In this document: one piece after another, positions 7,381 to 15,989 of the stretch
How the letters are laid out: every line of letters starts with the position of its first letter
Position numbering within the stretch: position 1 is the first letter of the stretch
NCBI RefSeq assembly: GCF_039545795.1
Contig: NZ_CP154260.1
Location: forward strand, 3,167,001 to 3,231,000
Length of the DNA stretch: 64,000 bases
Direction of reading: 5' to 3'
Source of the DNA: Chitinophaga niabensis
GTDB taxonomy: Bacteria > Bacteroidota > Bacteroidia > Chitinophagales > Chitinophagaceae
Position numbers and translations under genes: made by a program
Notes under the pieces: model-generated
Databases searched by the model: none
What the model was told of the DNA's origin: nothing
The model's input: the letters and a program-made list of their open reading frames with translations, nothing else

Positions 7381-9768
7381 TTATTTTACGCTCCATTCAT
7401 GCAGGCCGGCAGAGTAGTCCACCGGTTGCTGTATTTCCATTTTTAAAGCAGTGGTGGTCAGTGGTTCAAAATGAACGGTATCGTATTTGTCTTTTGTGAT
7501 GCTATATGAACTGGTGGGTTTCACTTCTACCCATTCCTCTCCTTTTTTGTAATACAGTTTCCAGGAAACCGGGATGCGGCATCCACCCCATGGGCCATCA
7601 TCATACCAATATACGCTGGAAGAAGAAATAGTCTGCGGGGAATCAAAATCATATTGTACCCATTCCAGTGAATTCTTCTTTGGCCACCAATGCAGGTAAG
7701 GTGCATTGTTATCTTTAGCATCTGCAGGCTCATACTGATCATTCAGGGCTTTGAACATGCGCTGGTTACGAAGAGAGGCACTAACCTTAGCTTTGGAGGC
7801 AATGGTGGGTGCGGGTTTAGGTTTTGCTGCTGAGGCTTCGTAGGGTATCCAAACCGTCATATCTGAAGGACCGCGATTGGCCCATGCGTAATAGGGAATG
7901 GCGGTAACGGTTTGCGTGGTACGGATCAGTTCATCACTGTTCAGCTGCCGTTTTGTGGACGCGCCTTTCATTTCCAGTACGGTTACGCCATTGAGTAAGG
8001 CCGGTTTAAAAACTTCGCTAACGGCTGCGTACCGGTCTACAACAATGTTCTGTACACTGCTATCCAGGTTATCCGGACCTTCAATGCAATACATCAATGG
8101 GCCGCGCTCCAATGCAAAACGGAATTTATCGTCTTTCACCTGTTCGTTGGCTAAGATTTTCTCTGCTTTCATGGGCAGCTCTATCGTTACCTTATCTCCT
8201 TTCTTCCAGGTACGGTTGATCACGGCATATCCTTTTTCTATTTTATATTGATAGGGTTTACCATTCAGCAACAGCGGTATTTTCTTAACAGCAGCATCCT
8301 GTGCATGATAAAGATCACCCGGCACCGGATTATTCTGCGCCCAGCCTGGTATGCGGATGTGCAGGGTAAAGGCAGCGGCCTTTTCAGGATTAACAGTGAT
8401 CTCATTCTTTCCTTCCCAGGGATAATTGGTTTGTTGTGTGAGCGCTACTTTTGTTACAGGTAATTGAATACTGGCGGTATTACCTACGAACAGGTTCAGG
8501 TAGAGATTATTTTTATTCTGTGCGTAGATATAACCCGGCATGGAAGGCAGAAAACGCGTCATGTTGGAAATGCAGCAGGCACAGCTGAACCAGGCACTAC
8601 GCTGGTGCTGGCCCATAGAGGCCAATGGATTGGGATAGAAGAAACGGTCTCCGCTTAAGGATACGCCGGAAAGTAAACCATTGTATAAGGTACGTTCCAA
8701 TACATCTATATACTTCGCATCTCCATGGAGCAGGAACATGCGGCTGTTCCAGTATACGTTGGCTATGGATGCGCAGGTTTCTGCATAGGCGCTCATATTA
8801 GGCAACTGGTATGCTTTGCCAAATGCCTCTCCTGCCCCGGTTGCGCCAATGCCGCCGGTGATATACATTTTCCTTTCCACTACATCATGCCAGATATCAT
8901 CAATGGCATGCAGATAATCTTCATCACCGGTCAATGCTGCCACATCTGCCATACCGGTGTACATATAAGTAGCACGAACGGCATGCCCTACGGCTTCGTG
9001 CTGGTCTGTTACTTTCTTATGTGCCTGGTTATATTCCTGGCTATATTTTTTCCCGGGGCCGCGTACATCCAGGAAGAACTTGGCGAGGTCCAGGTATTGT
9101 TTATTGCCTGTTACACGGTACAGTTTGGTTAAGCCGGTTTCCACGATCTGGTGGCCGGGGAACCTTTCTGTTTTGCCAAAGCCGAAATCACGCACCAGCA
9201 GGTCCGCATTCTTAATAGCGATATTGAGCATTGTTCTTTTGCCCGTAGCCTGAAAATGCGCCACAGCCGCTTCAAACAGGTGCCCGGAATTGTAGAGTTC
9301 ATGACTCAGGTCTTCTTCCTTCTCCCAGCGTTGTGAACCAATCCAATCATGTGGTTTCGCTGCTTTTACAGTACGGAAAGTATAGAGATACCCATCCGGT
9401 TCCTGTGCGATCGCAATATAAGAGATCAACGTGTCCAAATATTTTTCCAGCTCCGGGTTCTTTTGTACCTGTAAGCTATAAGAAGCACCTTCTATTACTT
9501 TATAGATATCGGTATCATCAAAAGTGAATTCCGTTAGTTTATCTCCGGGCAGTTTGCCTGCAGCACGTAAAAAATTATCTACCCTGCCGGTTTTTCGGCA
9601 TTGCTCTAAAGTGTAGGGGATGGTCACGTCCGCATTCACTTTTATTTTTGGTGCCCAGAAATTATCATTCACTTTCACCTGTGTAAATGCAACAGGTTGA
9701 ATAGGGTAATCTCTTTGTGCCATGGCAGGTCCGGCACTGAGCAGCAAACAGATCAGAATCTTCTTCAT
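7381..9768 (-). CDS. Beta-L-arabinofuranosidase, GH127
   Basis: A 795-residue secreted enzyme with a signal peptide ending in GPAMA. The central (alpha/alpha)6 barrel matches the DUF1680/GH127 family. The zinc-thiolate site known in this family is visible: Glu and Cys in YAETCAS (about residues 326-328) and a Cys pair in SCACCISNM (about 397-398), the second set containing the proposed nucleophile. A C-terminal extension of about 130 residues (RMFKALNDQYEPADAKDN to the end) looks like a discoidin-type beta-sandwich. The likely role is release of beta-L-arabinofuranose from pectin or glycoprotein side chains. It is divergent from the AraC-type regulator across 163 bases that carry paired repeats. 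Confidence 0.9.
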   Translation of the reverse strand: MKKILICLLLSAGPAMAQRDYPIQPVAFTQVKVNDNFWAPKIKVNADVTIPYTLEQCRKTGRVDNFLRAAGKLPGDKLTEFTFDDTDIYKVIEGASYSLQVQKNPELEKYLDTLISYIAIAQEPDGYLYTFRTVKAAKPHDWIGSQRWEKEEDLSHELYNSGHLFEAAVAHFQATGKRTMLNIAIKNADLLVRDFGFGKTERFPGHQIVETGLTKLYRVTGNKQYLDLAKFFLDVRGPGKKYSQEYNQAHKKVTDQHEAVGHAVRATYMYTGMADVAALTGDEDYLHAIDDIWHDVVERKMYITGGIGATGAGEAFGKAYQLPNMSAYAETCASIANVYWNSRMFLLHGDAKYIDVLERTLYNGLLSGVSLSGDRFFYPNPLASMGQHQRSAWFSCACCISNMTRFLPSMPGYIYAQNKNNLYLNLFVGNTASIQLPVTKVALTQQTNYPWEGKNEITVNPEKAAAFTLHIRIPGWAQNNPVPGDLYHAQDAAVKKIPLLLNGKPYQYKIEKGYAVINRTWKKGDKVTIELPMKAEKILANEQVKDDKFRFALERGPLMYCIEGPDNLDSSVQNIVVDRYAAVSEVFKPALLNGVTVLEMKGASTKRQLNSDELIRTTQTVTAIPYYAWANRGPSDMTVWIPYEASAAKPKPAPTIASKAKVSASLRNQRMFKALNDQYEPADAKDNNAPYLHWWPKKNSLEWVQYDFDSPQTISSSSVYWYDDGPWGGCRIPVSWKLYYKKGEEWVEVKPTSSYSITKDKYDTVHFEPLTTTALKMEIQQPVDYSAGLHEWSVK

Positions 9769-9773
9769 ATCGG

Positions 9774-9802
9774 CATTTAAATGTCAAAACAACATTTAAA
9801 TA
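9774..9802. promoter_or_regulatory. Paired CATTTAAAT repeats, 19 bp apart
   Basis: CATTTAAAT occurs at 9774-9782 and again at 9793-9801. The first copy is part of a 10-bp palindrome. Two turns of the helix separate them, as expected for a dimeric regulator. They sit 6-34 bases upstream of the GH127 start. Confidence 0.35.
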
Positions 9803-9830
9803 TATAGTAATGATATTGTACTTAGTTTAT

Positions 9831-9859
9831 GGATTTTAATCAATATTTATCGGATTTTA
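9831..9859. promoter_or_regulatory. Paired GGATTTTA repeats, 21 bp apart
   Basis: Identical 8-mers at 9831-9838 and 9852-9859, 63-91 bases upstream of the GH127 start. Direct repeats about 21 bp apart are the classic layout for AraC-family binding, and the divergent gene encodes such a regulator. Confidence 0.4.
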
Positions 9860-9867
9860 TCCCTGTC

Positions 9868-9881
9868 ATAAAATATTTTAT
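9868..9881. promoter_or_regulatory. 14-bp perfect AT palindrome
   Basis: ATAAAATATTTTAT in the middle of the GH127/AraC divergent region. It could be an operator, but AT-rich palindromes arise easily by chance in such DNA. Confidence 0.25.
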
Positions 9882-9931
9882 AGTGTCAATTTGAATTTTA
9901 TTATCACAAAGTTTTTCGGTAATTTCCATAC

Positions 9932-10807
9932 ATGAAAGTTCTACAGTTTACCATTCCTGTTGCACGTGACAAAGCAATTATCACGCAAAGCGATCTTCTT
10001 CCGGAATTTTATCCCTGGCTGCACCGCCATGAAGAGATCCAGCTCACGCGGGTGATCCGTGGGAGCGGTACATTAGTAGTAGAAAATAACATGTATCCTT
10101 TCCAGGAAGGAGATATTTTCTGGATAGGCAGTAATCAGCCACATGTATTTAAAGGAGATGGAAACACTTCACCTGTACAGGCTTTAACCCTCTTCTTTAA
10201 TCCACAGGGTATGCTGGGTGCTGTATTTGAATTACAGGAACTGAAGAAAATAAAAGCCTTCCTTCAGAAATCAGATGCCGGCTTCAAAGTACCGGAAGAT
10301 CAAAAGGAAGATATCTTTCTGCGGATGCTGCAGATAGATCAAACCACCTGCGCCAAACAACTGATCCATTTCATGGACCTGCTGCATACTTTTCAGAGCA
10401 TGAACGACCTGCCTTCTCTTATTTCCGGCACACGTTTAATAGCCGTGAACGAACAGGAAGGGATCAGGATCAGCTATATCTATGATTACATCATGCAGCA
10501 TTACGATGCGGATATCACCCTGGAAGATATCGCGCAGCATGCAAATATGTCTGCCCAGGCGTTCTGCCGTTATTTCAAAAAACATACGCGGTTGACATTC
10601 ATTTCTTTCTTAAATGAAGTGCGGGTAAGTGAAGCCTGCAAGAAACTGGCAGATGGTAATTTCGACAGTATCTCCACCGTGGCTTATCAATGCGGGTTCA
10701 ACAGCATCGCCAATTTTAACCGGGTGTTTAAATCCATTGCGGGCAAGTCCCCCCGGGATTATATCCGGGAGTTCGGGCAGATAGAAGAAAAGCAGGATAT
10801 TTATTAA
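9932..10807 (+). CDS. AraC-family transcriptional regulator
   Basis: A 291-residue one-component regulator. The N-terminal half is a cupin-like sugar-sensing domain (PWLHRHEEIQLTRVIRGSGTLVVENNMYPFQEGDIFWIGSNQPHVF). The C-terminal 100 residues hold the two helix-turn-helix motifs of AraC proteins (ITLEDIAQHANMSAQAFCRYFKKHT and ISTVAYQCGFNSIANFNRVFKSIAGKSPRDYI). It lies between the divergent GH127 gene and the downstream CE15 gene. Both of those have direct repeats about 21-22 bp apart in their upstream regions, so it probably regulates both. Inducer unknown, perhaps an arabinose- or uronate-containing sugar. Confidence 0.92.
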   Translation: MKVLQFTIPVARDKAIITQSDLLPEFYPWLHRHEEIQLTRVIRGSGTLVVENNMYPFQEGDIFWIGSNQPHVFKGDGNTSPVQALTLFFNPQGMLGAVFELQELKKIKAFLQKSDAGFKVPEDQKEDIFLRMLQIDQTTCAKQLIHFMDLLHTFQSMNDLPSLISGTRLIAVNEQEGIRISYIYDYIMQHYDADITLEDIAQHANMSAQAFCRYFKKHTRLTFISFLNEVRVSEACKKLADGNFDSISTVAYQCGFNSIANFNRVFKSIAGKSPRDYIREFGQIEEKQDIY

Positions 10808-10816
10808 GACATATGA

Positions 10817-10851
10817 TGGGAATAGGGTAATTATTAAATGGAAATAGGGTA
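10817..10851 (+). promoter_or_regulatory. Paired 13-bp direct repeats, 22 bp apart
   Basis: TGGGAATAGGGTA (10817-10829) and TGGAAATAGGGTA (10839-10851) match at 12 of 13 bases, with a 22-bp period. They end 54 bases before the CE15 start and directly follow the AraC-type gene, which makes a plausible activator site. Confidence 0.45.
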
Positions 10852-10905
10852 TAATTGTAATAATTATCCTGATTATTTTAGCTGCGACCAAGATTATTTA
10901 CCCGT

Positions 10906-12114
10906 ATGAAAAAAATCCTTCTCTTTTCCCTGGTAACCCTATCTCTGCAACTGAGTGCCCAGGAGGTTTTTAATTATGACGAAGCGAAAGTGGGCAACCT
11001 TCCCCTGCCTGTACTGTTAACGCCTGACGTAAAAACTGCAGCGGACTGGAAACGCAGTCGCAGACCGGAGATCCTGCAACTCTTCACAACACATATGTAT
11101 GGCGTATACCCGGGTAAACCTGCTCATATGCATACCCTTGTACAACGGATAGACAGTAATGCGCTGGGCGGCACCGCCATCTCTAAACAGGTAAGGCTGT
11201 TCCTGGCAAAAGGAGACCAGGCGCCTTTTATGGATATACTCCTTTACCTTCCTAAAAAAACCAGCAAACCAGTGCCGGTGTTCATCGGCTGTAATTTCCT
11301 GGGCAATCATACCATTTCAGGAGATACGAATATCCTGGTTAAACAGGTGATCAACCCTGTTGCACTGGGCTTCCAGGAAAGGCGCTGGGAGGCAGCCAAA
11401 ATAATTGAAAAAGGATACGGCCTCGCTACCTTTCACTATGGGGATGTAGAGCCGGATAGTTCAAATGGATGGAAAACAGGCGTGCGCAGCAGGATGCAGG
11501 AGGAATTGAAAACAGCCCCCGAAGCATGGAGTGCAATTGGTGTATGGGCATGGGGCTTAAGCCGGCTGATGGATCACCTGGAAACAGAAAAGAATGTAGA
11601 TGCCAAAAGAGTGATCATCACAGGCCATAGCCGTTTGGGTAAAGCCGCTTTATGGGCGGCAGCAAATGATACCCGTTTTGCCGCTGTAGTGTCCAACAAC
11701 TCCGGAGAAGGCGGCGCCGCTTTATCAACCCGCTGGTTTGGGGAAACCACTTTACGCATTAATACCCGTTTCCCGCATTGGTTCATTGCTGCCTATAAAC
11801 AATACAATGAAAAACCGGAAACATTACCTTTTGATCAGCATATGCTGCTGGCACTGATAGCGCCACGCCCTTTATATGTTGCCAGTGCAACAGAAGACCT
11901 GTGGACTGACCCCACAGGAGAATTCCTTGCTGCCAAAGCTGCCGAACCCGTCTATAAACTATTCAAATATGAAGGATTGGGTGTATCGGCAATCCCTGCA
12001 CCGGACCATCCGGTGGGAAAACGTATACGCTATCATCTGCGTACAGGCAAACATGATATCCTGTGGTACGACTGGGAACAATTCATCCGGTTTGCCAAAG
12101 AGGAACTACCTTAA
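10906..12114 (+). CDS. Glucuronoyl esterase-like, CE15
   Basis: A 402-residue secreted alpha/beta hydrolase with a signal peptide ending in QLSAQ. The signature of CE15 is clear: GHSRLGKAALW with nucleophile Ser242, the SGEGGAALS loop with Glu268, LPFDQHMLLALIAPRPLYVASATEDLW, and the catalytic His383 in RTGKHDILWYDW. CE15 enzymes cleave the ester between 4-O-methyl-glucuronate on xylan and lignin alcohols. Some bacterial members act on other glucuronate esters, so the physiological target is inferred. The gene follows the AraC-type regulator by 98 bases on the same strand. Confidence 0.88.
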   Translation: MKKILLFSLVTLSLQLSAQEVFNYDEAKVGNLPLPVLLTPDVKTAADWKRSRRPEILQLFTTHMYGVYPGKPAHMHTLVQRIDSNALGGTAISKQVRLFLAKGDQAPFMDILLYLPKKTSKPVPVFIGCNFLGNHTISGDTNILVKQVINPVALGFQERRWEAAKIIEKGYGLATFHYGDVEPDSSNGWKTGVRSRMQEELKTAPEAWSAIGVWAWGLSRLMDHLETEKNVDAKRVIITGHSRLGKAALWAAANDTRFAAVVSNNSGEGGAALSTRWFGETTLRINTRFPHWFIAAYKQYNEKPETLPFDQHMLLALIAPRPLYVASATEDLWTDPTGEFLAAKAAEPVYKLFKYEGLGVSAIPAPDHPVGKRIRYHLRTGKHDILWYDWEQFIRFAKEELP

Positions 12115-12204
12115 TCCGGTGGTTTCGTAACACATCCATTACGGTTCATCACATTCCGTTTTCCTGCTTCTCCTGGTGTTATATCCTTGCATAAAATATA
12201 CACC

Positions 12205-13701
12205 ATGAAAAAGTATGGGATGCTCATCCTTGCCGTTTGCTGTATCACCCAATGCCTGGCGCAATGTATCCTTACGGGAAAGATCAATGGCGCTGCGGGG
12301 AAAGAAACCGAATTGAATATTTCCCGGGATGTATGGTATCAAAAGGATAATTCCGTTTTCAGCGAAGTAAAGCCGGATGGCAGCTTTTCTTTTACCGTTC
12401 CGGGAACGGACCCATTGTTTGTAACCTTACACTACAACAAACAAAAGCAGCAGTTATTACTAAGTCCCGGCAGGCACTTACACGTCACCTTTGATGATGC
12501 AGACCTGCCCGGTACTATTCAGTTCAGCGGCAAAGGTGCTGCAGAAAACATGCTGGTGCATGCCAGCTTTCCGCAGCAACGCCCTTTTTTTATGAATCCT
12601 TTCTCTGCGGAGAATGCCTATGGAAAAATGGGCCGGGATTCCCTGATGAATATATTACTGCCTGACATCCTGGATACGGCAAACCACCTCTCCCTGAATG
12701 TTACCAAAGCAAAACTTCCGGCAGTTGTAAAAGCCTCCCTGCATACGCAGATCAAATATTATTATGCACTGAACATGGAAGAGTTCAGCATTGTGCTGGA
12801 TAACTATACCAGGAATCCGGCAGCCCAGGCCTGGAAGGATACGGTGATGAAACTCACCGGTATGCCTTCCATGACTGAGCTCTACAGAAGCCCTGCCGCC
12901 AATTATTTCCTGTATGCTTACGCTAAATATAAGATGATGGAGATCGGGCAGGTTTACAGGAAAGACAAGGCCCAGGGGGCTAAAATGCTGGCAGCAGCAG
13001 CAGGGTTGCCCTTTGATTCACTGATGTCTATGGCGGAGGAATATGGGGATGAGATCATTACCCTCCTCTCCGCCAAAAAGTTCCTGCCGCCGGCGCAACA
13101 TGAAAGACTGCTGGCCAACAGGGTGATCTATTACAGTAATGAAAAGGAAACCACCATGGCCCGCAGGGTGATGACGGAACTCACAAAACATTTCGCCGGC
13201 AGTAAGGAGGAGAAAGATGCCAGCCAAAGGATGGCCAAACTGGAAAGTATGCTGGCAACAGGAAAGGAGAACGACAAGATTGTGATCCATACGGGCATTA
13301 CTACCCTGGAGCAGTTGCTGGCACCCTATAAAGGCAAACTCGTATACCTGGATATCTGGGGAACCTGGTGCAGCCCCTGTAAAGCAGAAATGCGTTATGC
13401 CCCCAAACTGAAGGAGCAGATGAAAGGGAAAGATGTGGTATTCCTCTACCTCAGCAACGATAAGGACCTGGCAGATAAAAAATGGCGGGAATACATACAG
13501 GTGAATAATATTACGGGCGAACATGTGCGGATCACCGGAGCAGCCATTGAAACCATCTGGCAAACCCTGCTGCCGGGAGAAGAAAACAGGTACTACCCTA
13601 CTTTCTTCATCTTTGACCGGGAGGGTAAAGTACTGATCAAAAAGGCAAAACGGCCCAGTGATGAAGAGGCATTGTATACCCAGCTGCTGGGGGCCTTATA
13701 A
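12205..13701 (+). CDS. TlpA-family thiol-disulfide oxidoreductase
   Basis: A 498-residue exported protein. The ATG at 12205 gives a direct signal sequence (MKKYGMLILAVCCITQCLA); the TTG at 12187 only adds six residues. Residues up to about 370 form an N-terminal region typical of Bacteroidota DUF4369-like thioredoxins, starting with a beta-rich part (ILTGKINGAAGKETELNI), then helices. The C-terminal thioredoxin fold carries WCSPC, the CxxC redox pair, in the TlpA context LDIWGTWCSPCKAEM, and a Pro-containing strand at YYPTFFIF in place of cis-Pro. Likely a periplasmic disulfide reductase for an unknown client. Confidence 0.85.
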   Translation: MKKYGMLILAVCCITQCLAQCILTGKINGAAGKETELNISRDVWYQKDNSVFSEVKPDGSFSFTVPGTDPLFVTLHYNKQKQQLLLSPGRHLHVTFDDADLPGTIQFSGKGAAENMLVHASFPQQRPFFMNPFSAENAYGKMGRDSLMNILLPDILDTANHLSLNVTKAKLPAVVKASLHTQIKYYYALNMEEFSIVLDNYTRNPAAQAWKDTVMKLTGMPSMTELYRSPAANYFLYAYAKYKMMEIGQVYRKDKAQGAKMLAAAAGLPFDSLMSMAEEYGDEIITLLSAKKFLPPAQHERLLANRVIYYSNEKETTMARRVMTELTKHFAGSKEEKDASQRMAKLESMLATGKENDKIVIHTGITTLEQLLAPYKGKLVYLDIWGTWCSPCKAEMRYAPKLKEQMKGKDVVFLYLSNDKDLADKKWREYIQVNNITGEHVRITGAAIETIWQTLLPGEENRYYPTFFIFDREGKVLIKKAKRPSDEEALYTQLLGAL

Positions 13702-13711
13702 TTTCTTTTCC

Positions 13712-13719
13712 TATATTTG
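13712..13719 (+). promoter_or_regulatory. TAnnTTTG -7 box
   Basis: TATATTTG, an exact match, 10 bases after the TlpA stop and 107 bases before the lipoprotein start at 13827. It would give a leader of about 100 nucleotides. Confidence 0.4.
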
Positions 13720-13826
13720 GGCCCAATAGCGGAACTTTACAGGAACAAAATACTCTCCCCCATTGTTAATTAAGTCCTGCCACAGTAACTTTTTGTGCTA
13801 TAAGCCGTTTCACAAAAAAGCCACAT

Positions 13827-14219
13827 ATGAAACAATTTGTTCTACCCTCTTTATTACTTCTCCTCCTGGTATGCTGTAAAAAATCGAAAGATATGCCCCC
13901 TTCCATTTCAGGAACATGGGAAATACAAAGATATATGACCCCCTGGATCAACAGGGTCTATACACCGGGGAACGATACATTGATAAAATTCACTCTAAAC
14001 CAGTATCAAAGGACCATTGACGGGCAAATAATAAAGCAGGGGACCTTCCGGTTAATAAAAGATGAATTACTGAATAACGAGATGGGCAACCGGATCATCT
14101 ATGACGGCGAAACAAATGCCTCGAGGGAATTTTACCGCATCGAGGGTGATCGGTTAATCTTCTCATCGGACCCCAGGATAATGGATGGCTCGGTTATCTA
14201 TTACCACCGGATAAAATAA
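13827..14219 (+). CDS. Small lipocalin-like lipoprotein
   Basis: A 130-residue lipoprotein. The signal peptide has a run of Leu ending LLLLLLVCC, with Cys16 or Cys17 the lipidated residue. The mature part begins ISGTWEIQRYM and continues in alternating strands (TLIKFTLNQYQRTIDGQIIKQGTFRL). This looks like the lipocalin-like 'GTW' start found in many small Bacteroidota lipoproteins. No ligand or partner can be named. It ends just before a strong bidirectional terminator shared with susD. Confidence 0.65.
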   Translation: MKQFVLPSLLLLLLVCCKKSKDMPPSISGTWEIQRYMTPWINRVYTPGNDTLIKFTLNQYQRTIDGQIIKQGTFRLIKDELLNNEMGNRIIYDGETNASREFYRIEGDRLIFSSDPRIMDGSVIYYHRIK

Positions 14220-14229
14220 TCCTCCCCAT

Positions 14230-14263
14230 AAAAAATGCCACCTGTCTGCAGGTGGCATTTTTT
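14230..14263. terminator. Bidirectional intrinsic terminator
   Basis: A 14-bp perfect stem (AAAAATGCCACCTG and its complement) with a TCTG loop, A-rich on one side and T-rich on the other. It lies between the convergent small lipoprotein gene and susD, and serves both. Confidence 0.9.
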
Positions 14264-14286
14264 AATTATGGAAAGTAAAAGAACGC

Positions 14287-15978
14287 CTAGTATCCAGGAT
14301 TCTGTACCAGGTATCCGGGCAGGTTCGAAGCAGCATCTATCGCTGTCAGAGGAATCGGGAAGATCCTCTTTTGCTTATCGGTGTTGGTTTTTTCCGTCCA
14401 GGTGCCTTCGTATTTACCAAAGCGTACCATGTCTGTACGGCGTTGGCTTTCCCAGTAGAATTCAAAACCTCTTTCACGGAACAGCAGGTCCAGCGTGATA
14501 GCAGTTAATGCAGGAGCTGGTGTGGAAGCTGTTCTGGAAGCCCTTACAGTGTTCACGTCAGTCAGTGCGGTAGCAGCAGCGTCACCTCTTCTCAGTTTGG
14601 CTTCTGCACGCATCAGGTAAATATCCGCGAGGCGCAGGATCACGATATCATGCTCTCCGAAGTTCCTTCCGCTCACAGAAGTTTTGCTGAATTCATATTT
14701 AGAAACCCTGAAGCCGGTGTTGTAATCGCTGCCGGCAACGGTGAAGTCGCACTGCTCAGTGAACTCAACCGGTTTGGTAGGTTTGCTGCGGGTATCGTAG
14801 AATAATTTACCTACTAACATCTTTCCGCTGGTGCATTTCAGGAACACGCCACTCTTGCGGATCAGGCCGTATTGCTGACCTCTTAAGATACCACGGTTGA
14901 TGTTGAACGCAGCAGCGTCTACACAGGAGTCACCAGGGTTCGTGTAAATACCCAGGTTCTGTTTGTAAAAGCGCGGATCTGCAGCAGCAGGATCGATAGG
15001 CGTATAGGCATTCACCCAGCTACGGTAGAAATCAGAAGTGATAGCAGGACCATCAGTACCGTTAGCACCGGTATAGGCAGGGATCGGGAACTGATCGCCG
15101 GAGAGGGAGAAATAAGCCATACGGTTATGACCATTCAGGTCTGAGCGCTGGTCTACTGCAAAGATCAGTTCTTTGTTAGTATGGTTCGCATCATCAAACA
15201 GCGCAAAGTAGCTGGGAGATAAAACGAATTGTGGTGTAGCAATGATCTTATCGCAATACTCTACTACTTTATCCATGTCTTCTTTCTTGAAGTCGAAAGT
15301 AGCGGCATAACGATCGCGGTAAACGGCAGCATTCAGGTGAAGGCGTGCCAGTAAACCCCAAACGGCTGCTTTGGTGATACGGCCGGGGCCTGTGGTGTTA
15401 TCCAGTATAGGCTCAATAGCCAGCAGTTCAGATTTGATGTACTCTACCGCATCATTACCTCTTAAGATAGTGGAAACCGCTTTAGGATCTTCCTTCTTAA
15501 ATACCAGGCCAAAAAGGTCCAGTGTGAGCATGGAGTAGTAAGCTTTCATACCTCTTGCTTCTGCCAGGAACAAAGCAGCACTCGCATCTTTGTTAGTTGC
15601 CAGCACCTCAATAGCAGACACAGCTCTTGACGTTGCCTGGGTGATATTGTTCCAGGTATTCCGCACGTTCACATCAGAACTTACGTTTTCATGTTTGTGC
15701 AATTGCAGGTAGATACCATTATCACCCCAGTCCGTACCACCACGGTATGGCAGGATCGCCTCATCTGTAGAGATCTCCTGCAGGGCGAAATAGTTAGTGT
15801 GCAACCAGATATCCGGGAGCCTTGCGTAAACAGGGGCAATAGCGCCCTCTGCAATTTGTTTATCGGTAAGTCCTGTTACGGACGATTCATCCAGAACGTT
15901 CTCATCTAATTTTGCACAACCAGCCATCATTGTAATACCTGCACAAGTAGCCAGCAGCAATAATTTCGTCTTTTTCAT
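14287..15978 (-). CDS. SusD/RagB-family outer membrane lipoprotein
   Basis: A 563-residue nutrient-binding lipoprotein, with Cys20 in TMMAGC as the lipidation site. It has the helical TPR-like start (IAEGAIAPVYARLPDIWLHTNYFALQEISTDE) and the C-terminal features of RagB/SusD (LRLADIYLMRAEAKLRRGD, and LLFRERGFEFYWESQRRTDMVRFGKYEGTW). It forms the lid on the SusC transporter and captures a glycan or peptide fragment outside the cell. It begins 11 bases after the susC stop. The substrate is not predictable because no degradative enzyme is adjacent. Confidence 0.95.
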   Translation of the reverse strand: MKKTKLLLLATCAGITMMAGCAKLDENVLDESSVTGLTDKQIAEGAIAPVYARLPDIWLHTNYFALQEISTDEAILPYRGGTDWGDNGIYLQLHKHENVSSDVNVRNTWNNITQATSRAVSAIEVLATNKDASAALFLAEARGMKAYYSMLTLDLFGLVFKKEDPKAVSTILRGNDAVEYIKSELLAIEPILDNTTGPGRITKAAVWGLLARLHLNAAVYRDRYAATFDFKKEDMDKVVEYCDKIIATPQFVLSPSYFALFDDANHTNKELIFAVDQRSDLNGHNRMAYFSLSGDQFPIPAYTGANGTDGPAITSDFYRSWVNAYTPIDPAAADPRFYKQNLGIYTNPGDSCVDAAAFNINRGILRGQQYGLIRKSGVFLKCTSGKMLVGKLFYDTRSKPTKPVEFTEQCDFTVAGSDYNTGFRVSKYEFSKTSVSGRNFGEHDIVILRLADIYLMRAEAKLRRGDAAATALTDVNTVRASRTASTPAPALTAITLDLLFRERGFEFYWESQRRTDMVRFGKYEGTWTEKTNTDKQKRIFPIPLTAIDAASNLPGYLVQNPGY

Positions 15979-15989
15979 ATACTGAAATA

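Noticed and set aside
9868..9881. AT-rich 14-bp palindrome as a sure operator
   Set aside because: Such sequences are frequent in AT-rich intergenic DNA; kept only as a low-confidence site.
13018..13563. A 181-codon minus-strand frame inside the TlpA-like gene
   Set aside because: It is antisense to a clear thioredoxin-family protein and the predicted product is Cys/His/Phe-rich with no recognisable features.
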